The notes: generated by a model not told the origin, from the letters alone. A DNA stretch of 64,000 bases from Abyssibacter profundi (GCF_003151135.1 NZ_QEQK01000015.1:136-64135), one strand, 5' to 3'; positions 1-8,284 are shown, counted from the stretch's first letter. Program-made: numbers and translations.

Positions 1-450
1 CCGGTCCAAACGACCCCGGTTCAGACGACACCGGTTCAGACGACACCGGTTCAGACGACACCGGTTCAGACGACACCGGTTCAGACGACACAGGCCCAAA
101 CAGCTCAGGCCCAAACAGCTCAGGCCCAAACAGCTCAGGCCCAAACGGCTCAGGCCCAAACGGCTCCGGTCCAAACGGCTCCGGTCCAAACGGCTCCGGT
201 CCAAACGGCTCCGGTCCAAACGGCCCCGGTCCAAACGACCCCGGTCCAAACGACCCCGGTCCAAACGACCCCGGTCCAAACGACCCCGGTCCAAACGACC
301 CCGGTTCAGACGACCCCGGTTCAGACGACCCCGGTTCAGACGACCCCGGTTCAGACGACCCCGGTTCAGACGACACCGGTTCAGACGACACCGGTTCAGA
401 CGACACCGGTTCAGACGGCTCAGGCTCAAACGGCTCCGGTCCAGGCGGCT
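1..450 (+). repeat. 15-bp in-frame minisatellite in fliK (about 30 units)
   Basis: Thirty consecutive 15-bp units run without gaps from base 1, the last two being degenerate. Unit variants come in blocks: ccggttcagacgaca (units 2-6 and 25-27), caggcccaaacagct (7-9), ccggtccaaacggct (12-14), ccggtccaaacgacc (1 and 16-20), ccggttcagacgacc (21-24). Identical neighbours indicate recent tandem duplication. Every unit is five codons, so gain or loss keeps fliK in frame. The array may continue upstream of the window. Confidence 0.95.
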
Positions 451-1119
451 CCGGCAGCGACGCAGTCCACGCTGATCTTGCCAGCGACGACGCAGCAGGC
501 CCTGTGGGGACAGCCCGTGTCCGCGCGGACGGCGACGTCCATGGCGGTGACGGGGGCAACGGCGGCAGGTCTGCTGCCGAGTGCGTCCCGGGAGCTGTCC
601 GCTGAGACGGGTTGGCCCAGCCTGGCACCGTTGTCTTCCGCGGGGCCGGCGACTCCGGCTGCCGTTACGCCGGTGCCCGGGGCGCTGCCTTCAGCGCCTG
701 TGGTGGCGAACGCCGAGCAACTTGCCATGCAATTGCAGCTGCAACTGCGCGATGGCGTGCAAAAAGCGACGGTCCGCCTGCACCCCGAAGCCTTGGGCGA
801 GCTGCAGGTTTCCGTCGAAACGGCGGAGCAGCAGGTTCGCGTGGTCGTCGCGGCACGTCAGCCGGAAGCGGTGGAGTGGTTGCAGCAGTCGTCCTCCCGC
901 CTGCAGGCGGCGCTGGATGCTGCTGGCTTCTCGGACGTGGACGTGGATGTGCGCCAGGATTCTGGCGGTGAGCAGCCATCCGACTTCCAGCAGACCCTGG
1001 ATCAGGGCTCCCAACAGGGTGCCGCCGACCGCAACGACAAAATGTCGTCACCCAAAGCAGCCGCCGGGCCGTCCAATCGGGGTTCTGACCGACCCGATGG
1101 GCTGGATACCTGGGCCTGA
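1..1119 (+). CDS. fliK: Flagellar hook-length control protein FliK, 5' end missing
   Basis: The frame is open from the first base, so the N-terminus lies outside the window. The visible part begins with about 30 pentapeptide repeats (PVQTT, QAQTA and PVQTA types, bases 1-450), then an Ala/Pro/Thr-rich linker, then the conserved C-terminal hook-control domain (about bases 718-970), recognisable by LHPEALGELQV and a following VRVVVAARQPEAVEWLQ segment. FliK is secreted through the flagellar export gate, measures hook length and switches FlhB substrate specificity through this C-terminal domain. The tail after about base 975 is polar and low in complexity. It lies just upstream of fliL, the usual neighbourhood. 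The domain is convincing; repeat number and full length are not resolvable here. Confidence 0.9.
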   Translation, partial: PVQTTPVQTTPVQTTPVQTTPVQTTPVQTTQAQTAQAQTAQAQTAQAQTAQAQTAPVQTAPVQTAPVQTAPVQTAPVQTTPVQTTPVQTTPVQTTPVQTTPVQTTPVQTTPVQTTPVQTTPVQTTPVQTTPVQTTPVQTAQAQTAPVQAAPAATQSTLILPATTQQALWGQPVSARTATSMAVTGATAAGLLPSASRELSAETGWPSLAPLSSAGPATPAAVTPVPGALPSAPVVANAEQLAMQLQLQLRDGVQKATVRLHPEALGELQVSVETAEQQVRVVVAARQPEAVEWLQQSSSRLQAALDAAGFSDVDVDVRQDSGGEQPSDFQQTLDQGSQQGAADRNDKMSSPKAAAGPSNRGSDRPDGLDTWA

Positions 1120-1251
1120 CGACGGGTTCTTGTCGCGGGGCCTAATTCCGGCCCGTCAACAGCCCGACGCCACCTGATCATCATCGGGTTAATTCAAGTA
1201 AAAACAGCTGTTTAGAAGAATCGATCGAGCCTGGGTCGTCCTTAGAATCCG

Positions 1252-1267
1252 TGGCACATCGCTTGCT
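1252..1267 (+). promoter_or_regulatory. Sigma-54 (RpoN) promoter for fliLMNOPQR
   Basis: TGGCAC-ATCGC-TTGCT matches the -24/-12 consensus TGGCAC-N5-TTGCW at every fixed position. It lies about 40 bp upstream of the fliL start in the 186-bp gap after fliK. Sigma-54 with a FleQ-type activator drives the corresponding class of flagellar genes in Pseudomonas and Vibrio; the activator gene is not in this window. Confidence 0.85.
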
Positions 1268-1305
1268 CCAACCTGGCAGTTCATTCACTCGACCAGGTTT
1301 TGCAG

Positions 1306-1836
1306 ATGTCTCCTGCCACGTTGTCTACCTCCTCGCTGCCGCCTAGCCACGGACTCCAGGGTCTGGGCCATCAGGCCGGCAAAATGCTGTTCATCATTCT
1401 GGTGGCTGTTGTCGTGCTGCTGGCAGCCGGTGGTGGTGCCGCCTGGTTCTTCCTGTCTGGAGGCGATGAGACGGAAGAGGGCGCCGACTCCGAGACGGCC
1501 GAGGAAACGGTTAAGGGTCCGGCGATTTATCACGCCTTCGACCCGGCCTTCGTGGTCAATCTGTCGGATGGCGACAACATGCGCTTCCTGCAGGTGGAAT
1601 TACAGGTGATGACCCGCGACGAGGCCGTGCCGGCCGCGCTGACACAGCACGAGCCGGTGATTCGCAATGACTTGCTGCTGCTGTTCGGTAGCCAGGACTA
1701 CAACGAACTGGAAACCCGCGAAGGCCGGCTGAATCTGCAAACCGCCGCGCTGAATGAAATCGTCCGTGTGCTGGAAGCCGAAGGGGAGCCCAGTGCAGTG
1801 GAAGCCGTCTACTTCACCAGCTTCGTCATGCAATGA
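1306..1836 (+). CDS. fliL: Flagellar basal body-associated protein FliL
   Basis: Single-pass inner-membrane protein that surrounds the stator units and supports motor torque. About 176 residues: a poorly conserved 25-residue head, one transmembrane helix (LFIILVAVVVLLAAGGGAAWFFL), an acidic linker, then the periplasmic FliL domain with YHAFDPAFVVNL and RFLQVELQVMTRD, ending in YFTSFVMQ as usual for the family. ATG 1306 was preferred to the in-frame TTG at 1300; neither has a strong ribosome site. First gene after the sigma-54 promoter, overlapping fliM by ATGA. Confidence 0.9.
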   Translation: MSPATLSTSSLPPSHGLQGLGHQAGKMLFIILVAVVVLLAAGGGAAWFFLSGGDETEEGADSETAEETVKGPAIYHAFDPAFVVNLSDGDNMRFLQVELQVMTRDEAVPAALTQHEPVIRNDLLLLFGSQDYNELETREGRLNLQTAALNEIVRVLEAEGEPSAVEAVYFTSFVMQ

Positions 1837-2813
1837 GCGACGTCCTCTCACAAGATGAGATCGACGCGCTGCTCCACGGCGTCGAAGATGGCGATGTCGA
1901 AACCGGCACGGATGAGGTCGGTGCGGACGGAGCGCGGACCTACGATCTGGCCATGCAGGACCGGATTGTCCGGGGTCGGATGCCGACGCTGGAGATGGTC
2001 AACGAGCGTTTCGCCCGCTATTTCCGCATCAGCCTGTTCAACATGTTGCGGCGCTCGCCGGACATCACGGTGCGCAGCGTGCAGACGGTCAAGTTTTCGG
2101 AGTACCTGCACCAGCTGTTCGTGCCCACCAATCTGAACCTAATCAAGGTCAAGCCGTTGCGTGGCACCGGGCTGATGATCTTCGAACCCAAGCTGGTGTT
2201 CGCGGTGGTCGACAATTTCTTTGGTGGCGACGGACGTTTTCACACCAAGATCGAAGGTCGCGAGTTCACCTCGACCGAGATGCGGGTGATCCAGATCCTG
2301 CTCAACCACGCCTTTGAGGACTGGGTCCAAGCCTGGTCGCCGGTGTTACCTCTGGAATTCGAGTATCTGCAATCCGAGGTCAATCCGGCCTTTGCCAACA
2401 TTGTCAGCCCCAGCGAAATCGTGGTGGTCTGCCGCTTCGAAGTCGACATCGACGGTCAGGGGGGCGAGGCACATCTTACGCTGCCGTACTCGATGGTCGA
2501 GCCGATTCGAGACCTGCTGGATACCGGCATACAAAGTGACCGCGGCGATCGTGACGAACGCTGGACGGCGACGCTGAAACAACAGCTGCTGGGGGCCGAG
2601 GTCGACATCAGCAGCACGCTTTGCGAGGTGCGGATGAGCCTGTCCCGCCTGCTGAAAATGAAGGTGGGTGACGTGATCCCCATCGATATGCCCGACACCG
2701 TCGATTTCTCTGCCGAAGGCGTGCCGCTGTACGACTGCGAGTTCGGCGTGGCCGGCGGTAACCAAGCACTCAAGCTCGTTCGCGCGGTGCGCGACGAGAT
2801 TCAGGTCCATTGA
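1833..2813 (+). CDS. fliM: Flagellar motor switch protein FliM
   Basis: C-ring switch component that receives CheY-P and sets rotation direction. 326 residues, normal for the family. The N-terminal CheY-docking peptide is clear (LSQDEIDALLHG, residues 5-16), followed by the CheC-like middle domain (QDRIVRGRMPTLEMVNERFAR) and the C-terminal SpoA-like domain (about 250-320). The ATG overlaps the fliL stop. The docking peptide resembles two segments in the CheA encoded at 18400. Confidence 0.97.
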   Translation: MSDVLSQDEIDALLHGVEDGDVETGTDEVGADGARTYDLAMQDRIVRGRMPTLEMVNERFARYFRISLFNMLRRSPDITVRSVQTVKFSEYLHQLFVPTNLNLIKVKPLRGTGLMIFEPKLVFAVVDNFFGGDGRFHTKIEGREFTSTEMRVIQILLNHAFEDWVQAWSPVLPLEFEYLQSEVNPAFANIVSPSEIVVVCRFEVDIDGQGGEAHLTLPYSMVEPIRDLLDTGIQSDRGDRDERWTATLKQQLLGAEVDISSTLCEVRMSLSRLLKMKVGDVIPIDMPDTVDFSAEGVPLYDCEFGVAGGNQALKLVRAVRDEIQVH

Positions 2814-2823
2814 GGTTGAACCC

Positions 2824-3186
2824 ATGACGACAGAACAAACACCCGCCAACGACCCCACGCAGGCCGGACCGGAAACCGCACCCGTGCGCGAGCTGCAGGA
2901 CGACGCTGCACCGGCGAATGAATCCGAACTCAACCTCGATTGCATTCTCGACGTGACGGTGACGTTGTCGATGGAAGTCGGACGCACCCGTATGCCCATC
3001 CGCAGCCTGCTGCAGCTCAACCAGGGCTCGGTCGTGGAGCTGGACCGGCTGGCCGGTGAGCCGCTGGACATCTTCGTCAACGGGACGCTGGTGGCCCATG
3101 GTGAGGTCGTGGTGGTCAACGAGAAATTCGGTGTGCGCCTGACCGATGTGGTCAGTCCCGCCGAACGCGTCCGCAAGCTGAGCTAA
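2824..3186 (+). CDS. fliN: Flagellar motor switch protein FliN
   Basis: C-ring protein below FliM, also docking the export ATPase regulator FliH. 120 residues: an acidic, disordered first 40 residues, then the SpoA domain with LDVTVTLSMEVGRTRMPIRSLL, GSVVELDRLAGEPLDIFVNG and the C-terminal VRLTDVVSPAERVRKL. Located 10 bp after fliM, within the same transcription unit. Confidence 0.97.
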   Translation: MTTEQTPANDPTQAGPETAPVRELQDDAAPANESELNLDCILDVTVTLSMEVGRTRMPIRSLLQLNQGSVVELDRLAGEPLDIFVNGTLVAHGEVVVVNEKFGVRLTDVVSPAERVRKLS

Positions 3187-3191
3187 ACCCC

Positions 3192-3656
3192 GTGCAACTG
3201 ACCCTCAACATGGCCACCGCCGCGACGGTGGTGAGTGCAGCCGCGCCAGCAGGGCCGGTCCCGGCGGCGGCGCAGACCACCGTTGAGCCCGCCCGGCCAG
3301 AGATTGGCAGCGCTGTTCCCAAGCCGCAGGTCGGCACGCTGGGCGGCGCCCTGGTGCTGGTTCTGGTGCTGGCCGTCGGCGTGCTGTGGGTGATGCGTCG
3401 GGTCTCCGGCGGCAACCTGCGCCGCGGCGGGCTGTTGCAGGTCCGAGACAGCGTGGCCGTGGGTCAGCGCGAGCGGGTGGTGGTTGTCTCCGCCGGTGGC
3501 CGTGATTATGTGCTGGGCGTGGCGCCCGGTCAGGTTCGGCACCTGGACACGGTCGAGGGCGGCCTGTCCGTCGACACACAAGCCGAGGCCGCTGCCGCGC
3601 CCACCGCACCTTCCTTTATGGCGATCCTCGAGCGATCGCTGGGCCGCGCAAAATGA
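3192..3656 (+). CDS. fliO: Flagellar export assembly protein FliO
   Basis: Small membrane protein that helps assemble the FliPQR export gate. About 154 residues from GTG 3192 (ATG 3210 is an alternative; neither shows a good ribosome site). An Ala/Pro-rich head is followed by one transmembrane helix (GALVLVLVLAVGVLWVMRR) and a cytoplasmic FliO domain with LLQVRDSVAVGQRERVVVVSAGGRDYVLGV. The stop overlaps fliP by ATGA. Identity rests on position plus this domain, since FliO is weakly conserved. Confidence 0.85.
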   Translation: MQLTLNMATAATVVSAAAPAGPVPAAAQTTVEPARPEIGSAVPKPQVGTLGGALVLVLVLAVGVLWVMRRVSGGNLRRGGLLQVRDSVAVGQRERVVVVSAGGRDYVLGVAPGQVRHLDTVEGGLSVDTQAEAAAAPTAPSFMAILERSLGRAK

Positions 3657-4399
3657 ATGGTTTGATTCGAATCCTGCCGCTGGCGGCCCTATGGTTGCTG
3701 CCCATCGGCACCAGCTGGGCAGCCGGATTGCCGGCCATATCGCTGGAAACCACCGAGGACGGTGGCCAGGCCTACAGCCTGTCCATCCAGGTGCTGGCCT
3801 TGATGACGGCGATTACGCTGCTACCGGCCATTCTGCTGTCGATGACCGCGTTTACCCGCATCATCGTGGTGCTGGCACTGCTGCGCCAGGCGCTGGGAAC
3901 CGGTGCCACGCCATCCAACCAGATTCTGCTCGGGCTGGCGCTGTTCATGACCCTGTTTGTCATGGCGCCGGTCGGCAGCGAGATCTACGAATCGGCCGTG
4001 CAGCCGTACTTCGATGAAACCATGGAAGGCGAGCTGGCGCTGGAGCGTGCGGCCGGTCCGATCCGGACCTTCATGCTCGCCAACACCCGTGAGAACCACC
4101 TGGGCATGTTTGCCAGCATGCGGGATGAGAATCTGCCGGAGAATCCGGAAGATGTGGCGTTTTCGGTCCTGGCGGCCGCGTTCATCACCAGCGAACTGAC
4201 CACAGCCTTCCAGATCGGGTTCTTCATTTTCATTCCCTTTGTCGTCATCGACCTGGTGGTGGCCAGCGTGTTGATGTCCATGGGCATGATGATGTTGTCG
4301 CCCATGCTGATCTCGCTGCCGTTCAAGGTCATGCTGTTCGTGTTGGTGGACGGCTGGACGCTGGTGCTGGGCACCCTGGCCGGGAGCTTTGCGATATGA
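3653..4399 (+). CDS. fliP: Flagellar export gate protein FliP
   Basis: Core of the type III export gate in the inner membrane. 248 residues with a cleavable signal (WLLPIGTSWAAG), then the FliP family segments MTAFTRIIVVLALLRQALGT, NQILLGLALFMTLFVM and the C-terminal FQIGFFIFIPFVVIDLVVAS / GMMMLSPMLISLPFK. Overlaps fliO and fliQ by 4 nt on each side, implying translational coupling. Confidence 0.98.
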   Translation: MNGLIRILPLAALWLLPIGTSWAAGLPAISLETTEDGGQAYSLSIQVLALMTAITLLPAILLSMTAFTRIIVVLALLRQALGTGATPSNQILLGLALFMTLFVMAPVGSEIYESAVQPYFDETMEGELALERAAGPIRTFMLANTRENHLGMFASMRDENLPENPEDVAFSVLAAAFITSELTTAFQIGFFIFIPFVVIDLVVASVLMSMGMMMLSPMLISLPFKVMLFVLVDGWTLVLGTLAGSFAI

Positions 4400-4674
4400 C
4401 GCCCGAGATGGTGCTGGCTGAGGGGCAGGATGCGCTGTACCTGACCTTTCTGCTGGCCGCGCCGCTACTGATCACGGCGCTGGTGGTCGGTCTGGCCGTG
4501 GGCATGTTTCAGGCGGCCACGCAGATCAATGAAATGACGCTGAGTTTCATTCCCAAGCTGTTTGCGATGGCGGCAGCACTGGGGCTGACCGGCCCCTGGC
4601 TGTTGGGCATGCTGATGGATTTCACGACCGAGTTGTATACCAGCATTCCGGTGATGCTGGGTTTGATCCAGTGA
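4396..4674 (+). CDS. fliQ: Flagellar export gate protein FliQ
   Basis: 92-residue, two-helix subunit of the FliPQR gate. Diagnostic segment: VGMFQAATQINEMTLSFIPK followed by the second helix and FTTELYTSIP. Start overlaps the fliP stop (ATGA) and the stop overlaps the fliR GTG start (GTGA). Confidence 0.97.
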   Translation: MTPEMVLAEGQDALYLTFLLAAPLLITALVVGLAVGMFQAATQINEMTLSFIPKLFAMAAALGLTGPWLLGMLMDFTTELYTSIPVMLGLIQ

Positions 4675-5456
4675 TTTTCGGCGGGGCGATTCCGGCCGGC
4701 CAAATCGAGCTGTGGGTCGCGTCGTTTTTCTGGCCGTTTCTCCGAATCGGCGCGCTGTTTGCCGTGGCGCCGATTATCGGCACGCGGATTGTCTCGCCGC
4801 GGGTGCGACTCATCGCGGCCATGGCGACGACCCTGGTCATTCTGCCCATGGTGCCGACGCCAGAGCCCCCACCGTTGCTGACCATCCCGTGGCTGGCAGC
4901 GGTGGCCCAGGAACTGCTCATCGGAGCCGGTATGGGCTTTCTGCTGCAACTGGTCTTCGAGGCTATCTCCTTTGGTGGCCAGCTCATCGCTTTGGGCATG
5001 GGCCTGGGCTTTGCGCAGATGACCGACCCGCTGCGCGGCGCTCAAACCCCGGTGCTGGGCCAGTTCTTCAGCATTGTGGCGACGTTGTTATTCCTGACGC
5101 TGGATGGTCATGTGCAGCTGATCATGCTGGCGGCACAAAGCTTTGGCTGGCCGCCCGGCGTGCTGGTGAGCTGGCTACCTGACGCCCATCTGGCACTGGC
5201 CCAGTGGGGCACGGCGATGTTCATCGGCGCCATTCAGGTGGCATTGCCAGCCATGTGCGCGCTGCTGCTGATCAACTTTGCATTCGGTGTCATGAGCCGG
5301 TCGGCCCCGGCACTGAACGTGTTGTCGGTGGGTTTGCCGGCGGCGCTGATCTTCGGGCTGCTGGCCATGTACGTGGCCTTGCCCGCCCTGCAGCAGGTCT
5401 TGGACTACTGGATGGACCAGGCACTGGACTCGATCGGCGCGATCTACACGCGATAG
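4671..5456 (+). CDS. fliR: Flagellar export gate protein FliR
   Basis: Third component of the FliPQR gate. 261 residues with GTG start overlapping fliQ. Family hallmarks: FWPFLRIGALFAVAPIIGTR, ELLIGAGMGFLLQLVFEAISFGGQ-type region and GLGFAQMTDPLRGAQTPVLGQ, with five or six hydrophobic helices. The last flagellar gene before the minus-strand block; flhB, which usually follows directly, is 5.6 kb away. Confidence 0.97.
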   Translation: MIFGGAIPAGQIELWVASFFWPFLRIGALFAVAPIIGTRIVSPRVRLIAAMATTLVILPMVPTPEPPPLLTIPWLAAVAQELLIGAGMGFLLQLVFEAISFGGQLIALGMGLGFAQMTDPLRGAQTPVLGQFFSIVATLLFLTLDGHVQLIMLAAQSFGWPPGVLVSWLPDAHLALAQWGTAMFIGAIQVALPAMCALLLINFAFGVMSRSAPALNVLSVGLPAALIFGLLAMYVALPALQQVLDYWMDQALDSIGAIYTR

Positions 5457-5469
5457 CGGTTAGCGGCGG

Positions 5470-5850
5470 TTAGGGAGTATCTGCAGCGTCTGACGTGCCG
5501 CTGACCAGATGCACGATGTTGCACGGACTGGCGATCCAGTAGCCGTTGAAGTCCGGGGGCAGGGGCTCGACGGCGTCGCAGCGCACCACGCCCGCCTGCG
5601 CCAGCCGCTGCGCTGCGGCAGCGGGGTCGTCGGAGGTGACTTCCAGCCAGATCTCCGCCTGTGTGCAGCCAGGCACGCAATCGATCCATAGCTGTTTGTC
5701 CCCGAACGCAAAGCGCGGCGTCTCGAATTCACCCGCCGGGGTCAGTTCGTCCAGCCCGAGTACATCTCGGTAGAACGCGACCGTGGCCTCGAATTCGTGG
5801 GGCGGGACCTTCATCGCCATGTTGCGGCCGGGTTTAAAGGCAGGTGTCAT
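5470..5850 (-). CDS. VOC (glyoxalase/bleomycin-resistance fold) family protein
   Basis: 126 residues with a single betaalphabetabetabeta vicinal-oxygen-chelate module: EFEATVAFYRDVLGLDEL at the N-terminal half, then FGDKQLWIDCVP, EIWLEVTSDDPAAAAQRL and a final HLVSG strand. Such proteins bind a metal and act on small substrates as dimers, but this one has no clear substrate signature and some metal ligands cannot be assigned. GAGG lies about 9 nt before the ATG. It converges on fliR, only 13 bp apart, with no visible terminator between. Confidence 0.75.
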   Translation of the reverse strand: MTPAFKPGRNMAMKVPPHEFEATVAFYRDVLGLDELTPAGEFETPRFAFGDKQLWIDCVPGCTQAEIWLEVTSDDPAAAAQRLAQAGVVRCDAVEPLPPDFNGYWIASPCNIVHLVSGTSDAADTP

Positions 5851-5880
5851 GGGGCTGGCCTCATCCTGTGATGCGGGTGG

Positions 5881-6804
5881 TCAAACGGCCGTTACGGCAT
5901 ACCCCGCGCGCGGAAAATGCACATGCACTGCGCCAAACTGCGGGGTGTCACGCTGCACAATCACACGGTGTTGGGTGGCCGCGGCGAGTTTGCCAGTCAC
6001 GGGCACCACACCGTAATCCGCCGGCGCGACCTGCACCGTTTGGCCGGGTTCCACCTCGGGCAGGTCACTATGGGCAGGCAACGGACGCGGGGCGGTGTCG
6101 GCCGCGGCAGCAAAGGCCTGGTCTCGATGGATCTCGCTGCGCTCGCCGTGCCCGATCTCGGTGACGGCGCGGTACCAGCGCTGGACACGGGGGCCGGCAT
6201 CCAGGGGGCGGCGGCTGCACAAGACGTGCAGCCACAGCGGATGGTAGACGGCGAAATCCGCCACACCCGGTTGCTCGCCGGTGATCCATGGCGCTGCCTC
6301 CAAGCGGCTCTCGATCGCGGTCAGCATCGATTGCATGATGTGCTGACTCTTGGCCTGGCTCGGGGGGCGGACCGTGCCGCCGCGCATCAGCTTGGCGCGG
6401 TCTCTAACGAAGCGCGCCATGCCCAAGGGGCCGAAGGTCATCAGCATGGTCGTCAGGAGACGCGCCGGGGGCACCGCTGAGATCGCCGCGAAGAACAACT
6501 CGTGTTCGGCCCGGTCCATGAGCGCTGCTGGCTCACCGGTCACCGTGCTGGGGTCCACCGCGGGTTGGTCGGTCAGGCGGGCAACTTCCATCGCGATCAG
6601 ACGCGTATCGCAGAATAAATCGGCCCCCAGCTGCGCCACCGGGATTCGTCGATAGCCGCCCACCAACGGGTCGAGATTCGGTCGGGGTGGCCAGGCGGGC
6701 GAACGCAGCGACTGCCAGTGCATCCGGGTCAGGCCGAACATCAGCCTGATCTTCTCCGCGTAGGGAGAATCGTCGTAGTGATGCAGAATCATGGACGGTG
6801 GCAT
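5881..6804 (-). CDS. Glutathione S-transferase family protein with C-terminal extension
   Basis: Thioredoxin-fold N-domain (HHYDDSPYAEKIRLMFGL and the cis-Pro segment RRIPVAQLG) followed by an all-helical domain carrying APWITGEQPGVADFAVY, the usual N-capping box region. At about 307 residues it is some 80 longer than a typical GST; the tail after PEVEPGQTVQVAP is a beta-rich extension of unknown role. ATG 6804 chosen because AGGAG sits 5 nt upstream; an in-frame TTG lies further out. Conjugation or detoxification is plausible, substrate unknown. Confidence 0.75.
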   Translation of the reverse strand: MPPSMILHHYDDSPYAEKIRLMFGLTRMHWQSLRSPAWPPRPNLDPLVGGYRRIPVAQLGADLFCDTRLIAMEVARLTDQPAVDPSTVTGEPAALMDRAEHELFFAAISAVPPARLLTTMLMTFGPLGMARFVRDRAKLMRGGTVRPPSQAKSQHIMQSMLTAIESRLEAAPWITGEQPGVADFAVYHPLWLHVLCSRRPLDAGPRVQRWYRAVTEIGHGERSEIHRDQAFAAAADTAPRPLPAHSDLPEVEPGQTVQVAPADYGVVPVTGKLAAATQHRVIVQRDTPQFGAVHVHFPRAGYAVTAV

Positions 6805-6828
6805 GCGGTCTCCTGTCAAACAATGTGT

Positions 6829-7587
6829 TCAGGCACTGGCCTCAGAAAGCGTCGCGATGATCGGTTGGCCTTCCGTGACGATGATGGTGTGCTCGTATTG
6901 GGCCGAGCGATTGGCCGGATGCCCAACCAGGGTCCAGCCGTCATCGGCTTCTTCGACAACGGTGCTGCGGGTGGACAAGAACGGTTCGATGGCCAGAACC
7001 TGGCCGCGTTTGAGCCGGCGGCGGTCGCGCCGGTTGAAGTAGCTGACGATCCCGTCGGGTTCCTCGTGGAGGCTGCGGCCAATACCGTGCCCCCCGAGAT
7101 TGCGGATGACCTGAAATCCGTGCGCCCGGGCGGTGGTCTCGATGGCCTTGCCCAGGCCGTTAATGGGAGCGCCGGCTCGGGCCTGCGTCAGCGCCCGGTC
7201 AAGTGCCTGCCGGGTGGCGCTGCAAAGCCGGGTGGCGGTGGTGCTCGCGGGTGGCACGACCATCGTCGCCCCCGTGTCCGCGTAGTAACCCCCGACTTCG
7301 GCGGATACATCCACATTGACCAGGTCGCCGCCCTGGATCACCCGCGCGCCCGGCACCCCGTGGGCGGCTTCTTCGTTCACGCTGATGCAGGTCGCCCCGG
7401 GGAAGTCGTACATCACCCTCGGAGCAGACAGCGCGCCAAAGCCATCCAGCAACTCGGCGCCTAGCTGGTCCAGCTCTGCGGTGGTCATGCCGGGCTCGAT
7501 GGCATCGAGCATGGCGTCGCGGACCCGTGCGACCACGCGCCCGGCCCGGAGAATACCGTCGACGTCGGCTTCGCCTTGTACCGTCAT
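6829..7587 (-). CDS. map: Methionine aminopeptidase, type I
   Basis: Removes the initiator Met from nascent proteins. About 252 residues; pita-bread fold with the metal ligands in order: Asp in VDVSAEVGGYYADTG (two Asp), His in GGHGIG, Glu in AIEPF and Glu in YEHTI. ATG 7587 was chosen because the family alignment begins at about GILRAGRVVARVRDAML; the open frame continues upstream without homology. It overlaps the next gene upstream by TCAT (ATGA on its own strand), implying coupling. Not next to rpsB, so it may be a second map copy. Confidence 0.88.
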   Translation of the reverse strand: MTVQGEADVDGILRAGRVVARVRDAMLDAIEPGMTTAELDQLGAELLDGFGALSAPRVMYDFPGATCISVNEEAAHGVPGARVIQGGDLVNVDVSAEVGGYYADTGATMVVPPASTTATRLCSATRQALDRALTQARAGAPINGLGKAIETTARAHGFQVIRNLGGHGIGRSLHEEPDGIVSYFNRRDRRRLKRGQVLAIEPFLSTRSTVVEEADDGWTLVGHPANRSAQYEHTIIVTEGQPIIATLSEASA

Positions 7588-7949
7588 GCCTGGACCCTGG
7601 CAGGGGTCGGTGCGGGTGCATGCACGCCCAGCAGCAATGCCCGAGGGTCCCCGTGGGCTTTGTAAATGGCGTACAGCAGATAGGGAAAGCTGAACATCCC
7701 GCCCATGACCACGCTTAAAACTCCGAACACATAGGCGCGACCATCTGCGCCTTCCCGCCACACCACCCAGGTCGCCAGCAACAGCAGATGGACGATGAAA
7801 TCAAAGTCGAACTGGGCGCGCCAGCCCAGCGCCATCAGGTCGTGAACGGCGATGGCCGGCCAGAACAGTCCCTGCCACAGGATCGCCGCCATCGTGAAGC
7901 CGTAGATGGCCAGCGTTGAGATGATGAGCAGGCCGCGCAGAGGAGTCAT
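7584..7949 (-). CDS. Small polytopic membrane protein, unknown
   Basis: 121 residues with three or four hydrophobic helices (LLIISTLAIYGFTMAAILWQ, FIVHLLLLATWVVW, AYVFGVLSVVMGGMFSFPYLL). Acidic/aromatic motif WRAQFDFDF before the second helix. Topology vaguely recalls DUF2834 proteins, not enough to assign. ATG 7949 is preceded by a GGAAG-type site. Translationally coupled to map by a 4-nt overlap. The open frame extends far upstream of the ATG but without coding character. Confidence 0.6.
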   Translation of the reverse strand: MTPLRGLLIISTLAIYGFTMAAILWQGLFWPAIAVHDLMALGWRAQFDFDFIVHLLLLATWVVWREGADGRAYVFGVLSVVMGGMFSFPYLLYAIYKAHGDPRALLLGVHAPAPTPARVQA

Positions 7950-7996
7950 GAGGCGTCTTCCTTGAGGATGTCGGTCACTGGGAATGCTGTATTTGG

Positions 7997-8284
7997 TCAG
8001 CTTGCGACGGGTTCGTGGCCCTGTACGCCAAACCGGAAGAGGCCGGCGGTGATCAGCGCTGTGGCGACGACCGACCCCCAGCCAATGAACTGGACAAAGC
8101 CACCCCACTGCGCCCAGGCACCGGTTGCGCCGTAATACAGCAGATACACGCAGGCGCCCTCGTTGCTGACCAGCCCCATCCAGATCGGCCCCATCATTCG
8201 CCGGCCCTCCAGCGACGCGCGCAACCCAAAGTAGTAGCCCACGCAAAGCGCCAGATACGCCCAGCCGAGCATGCGGACAAACAT
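7997..8284 (-). CDS. Small membrane protein, unknown
   Basis: About 95 residues from ATG 8284 (a GTG at 8326 is in frame but has no ribosome site). Hydrophobic segments WAYLALCVGYYFGLR, GACVYLLYYGATGAW and FIGWGSVVATALITAGLF suggest three helices. No family recognised. It lies 47 bp upstream of the other small membrane gene on the same strand, so the two and map may form one unit. Confidence 0.55.
   Translation of the reverse strand: MFVRMLGWAYLALCVGYYFGLRASLEGRRMMGPIWMGLVSNEGACVYLLYYGATGAWAQWGGFVQFIGWGSVVATALITAGLFRFGVQGHEPVAS

Noticed and set aside
1-450. CRISPR-like appearance of the tandem repeat
   Set aside because: Units are directly adjacent with no spacers, are 15 bp long and translate in frame into FliK.
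426-1051. Long open frames antisense to fliK
   Set aside because: They mirror the GC-rich fliK coding strand, have no ribosome sites and resemble no family.
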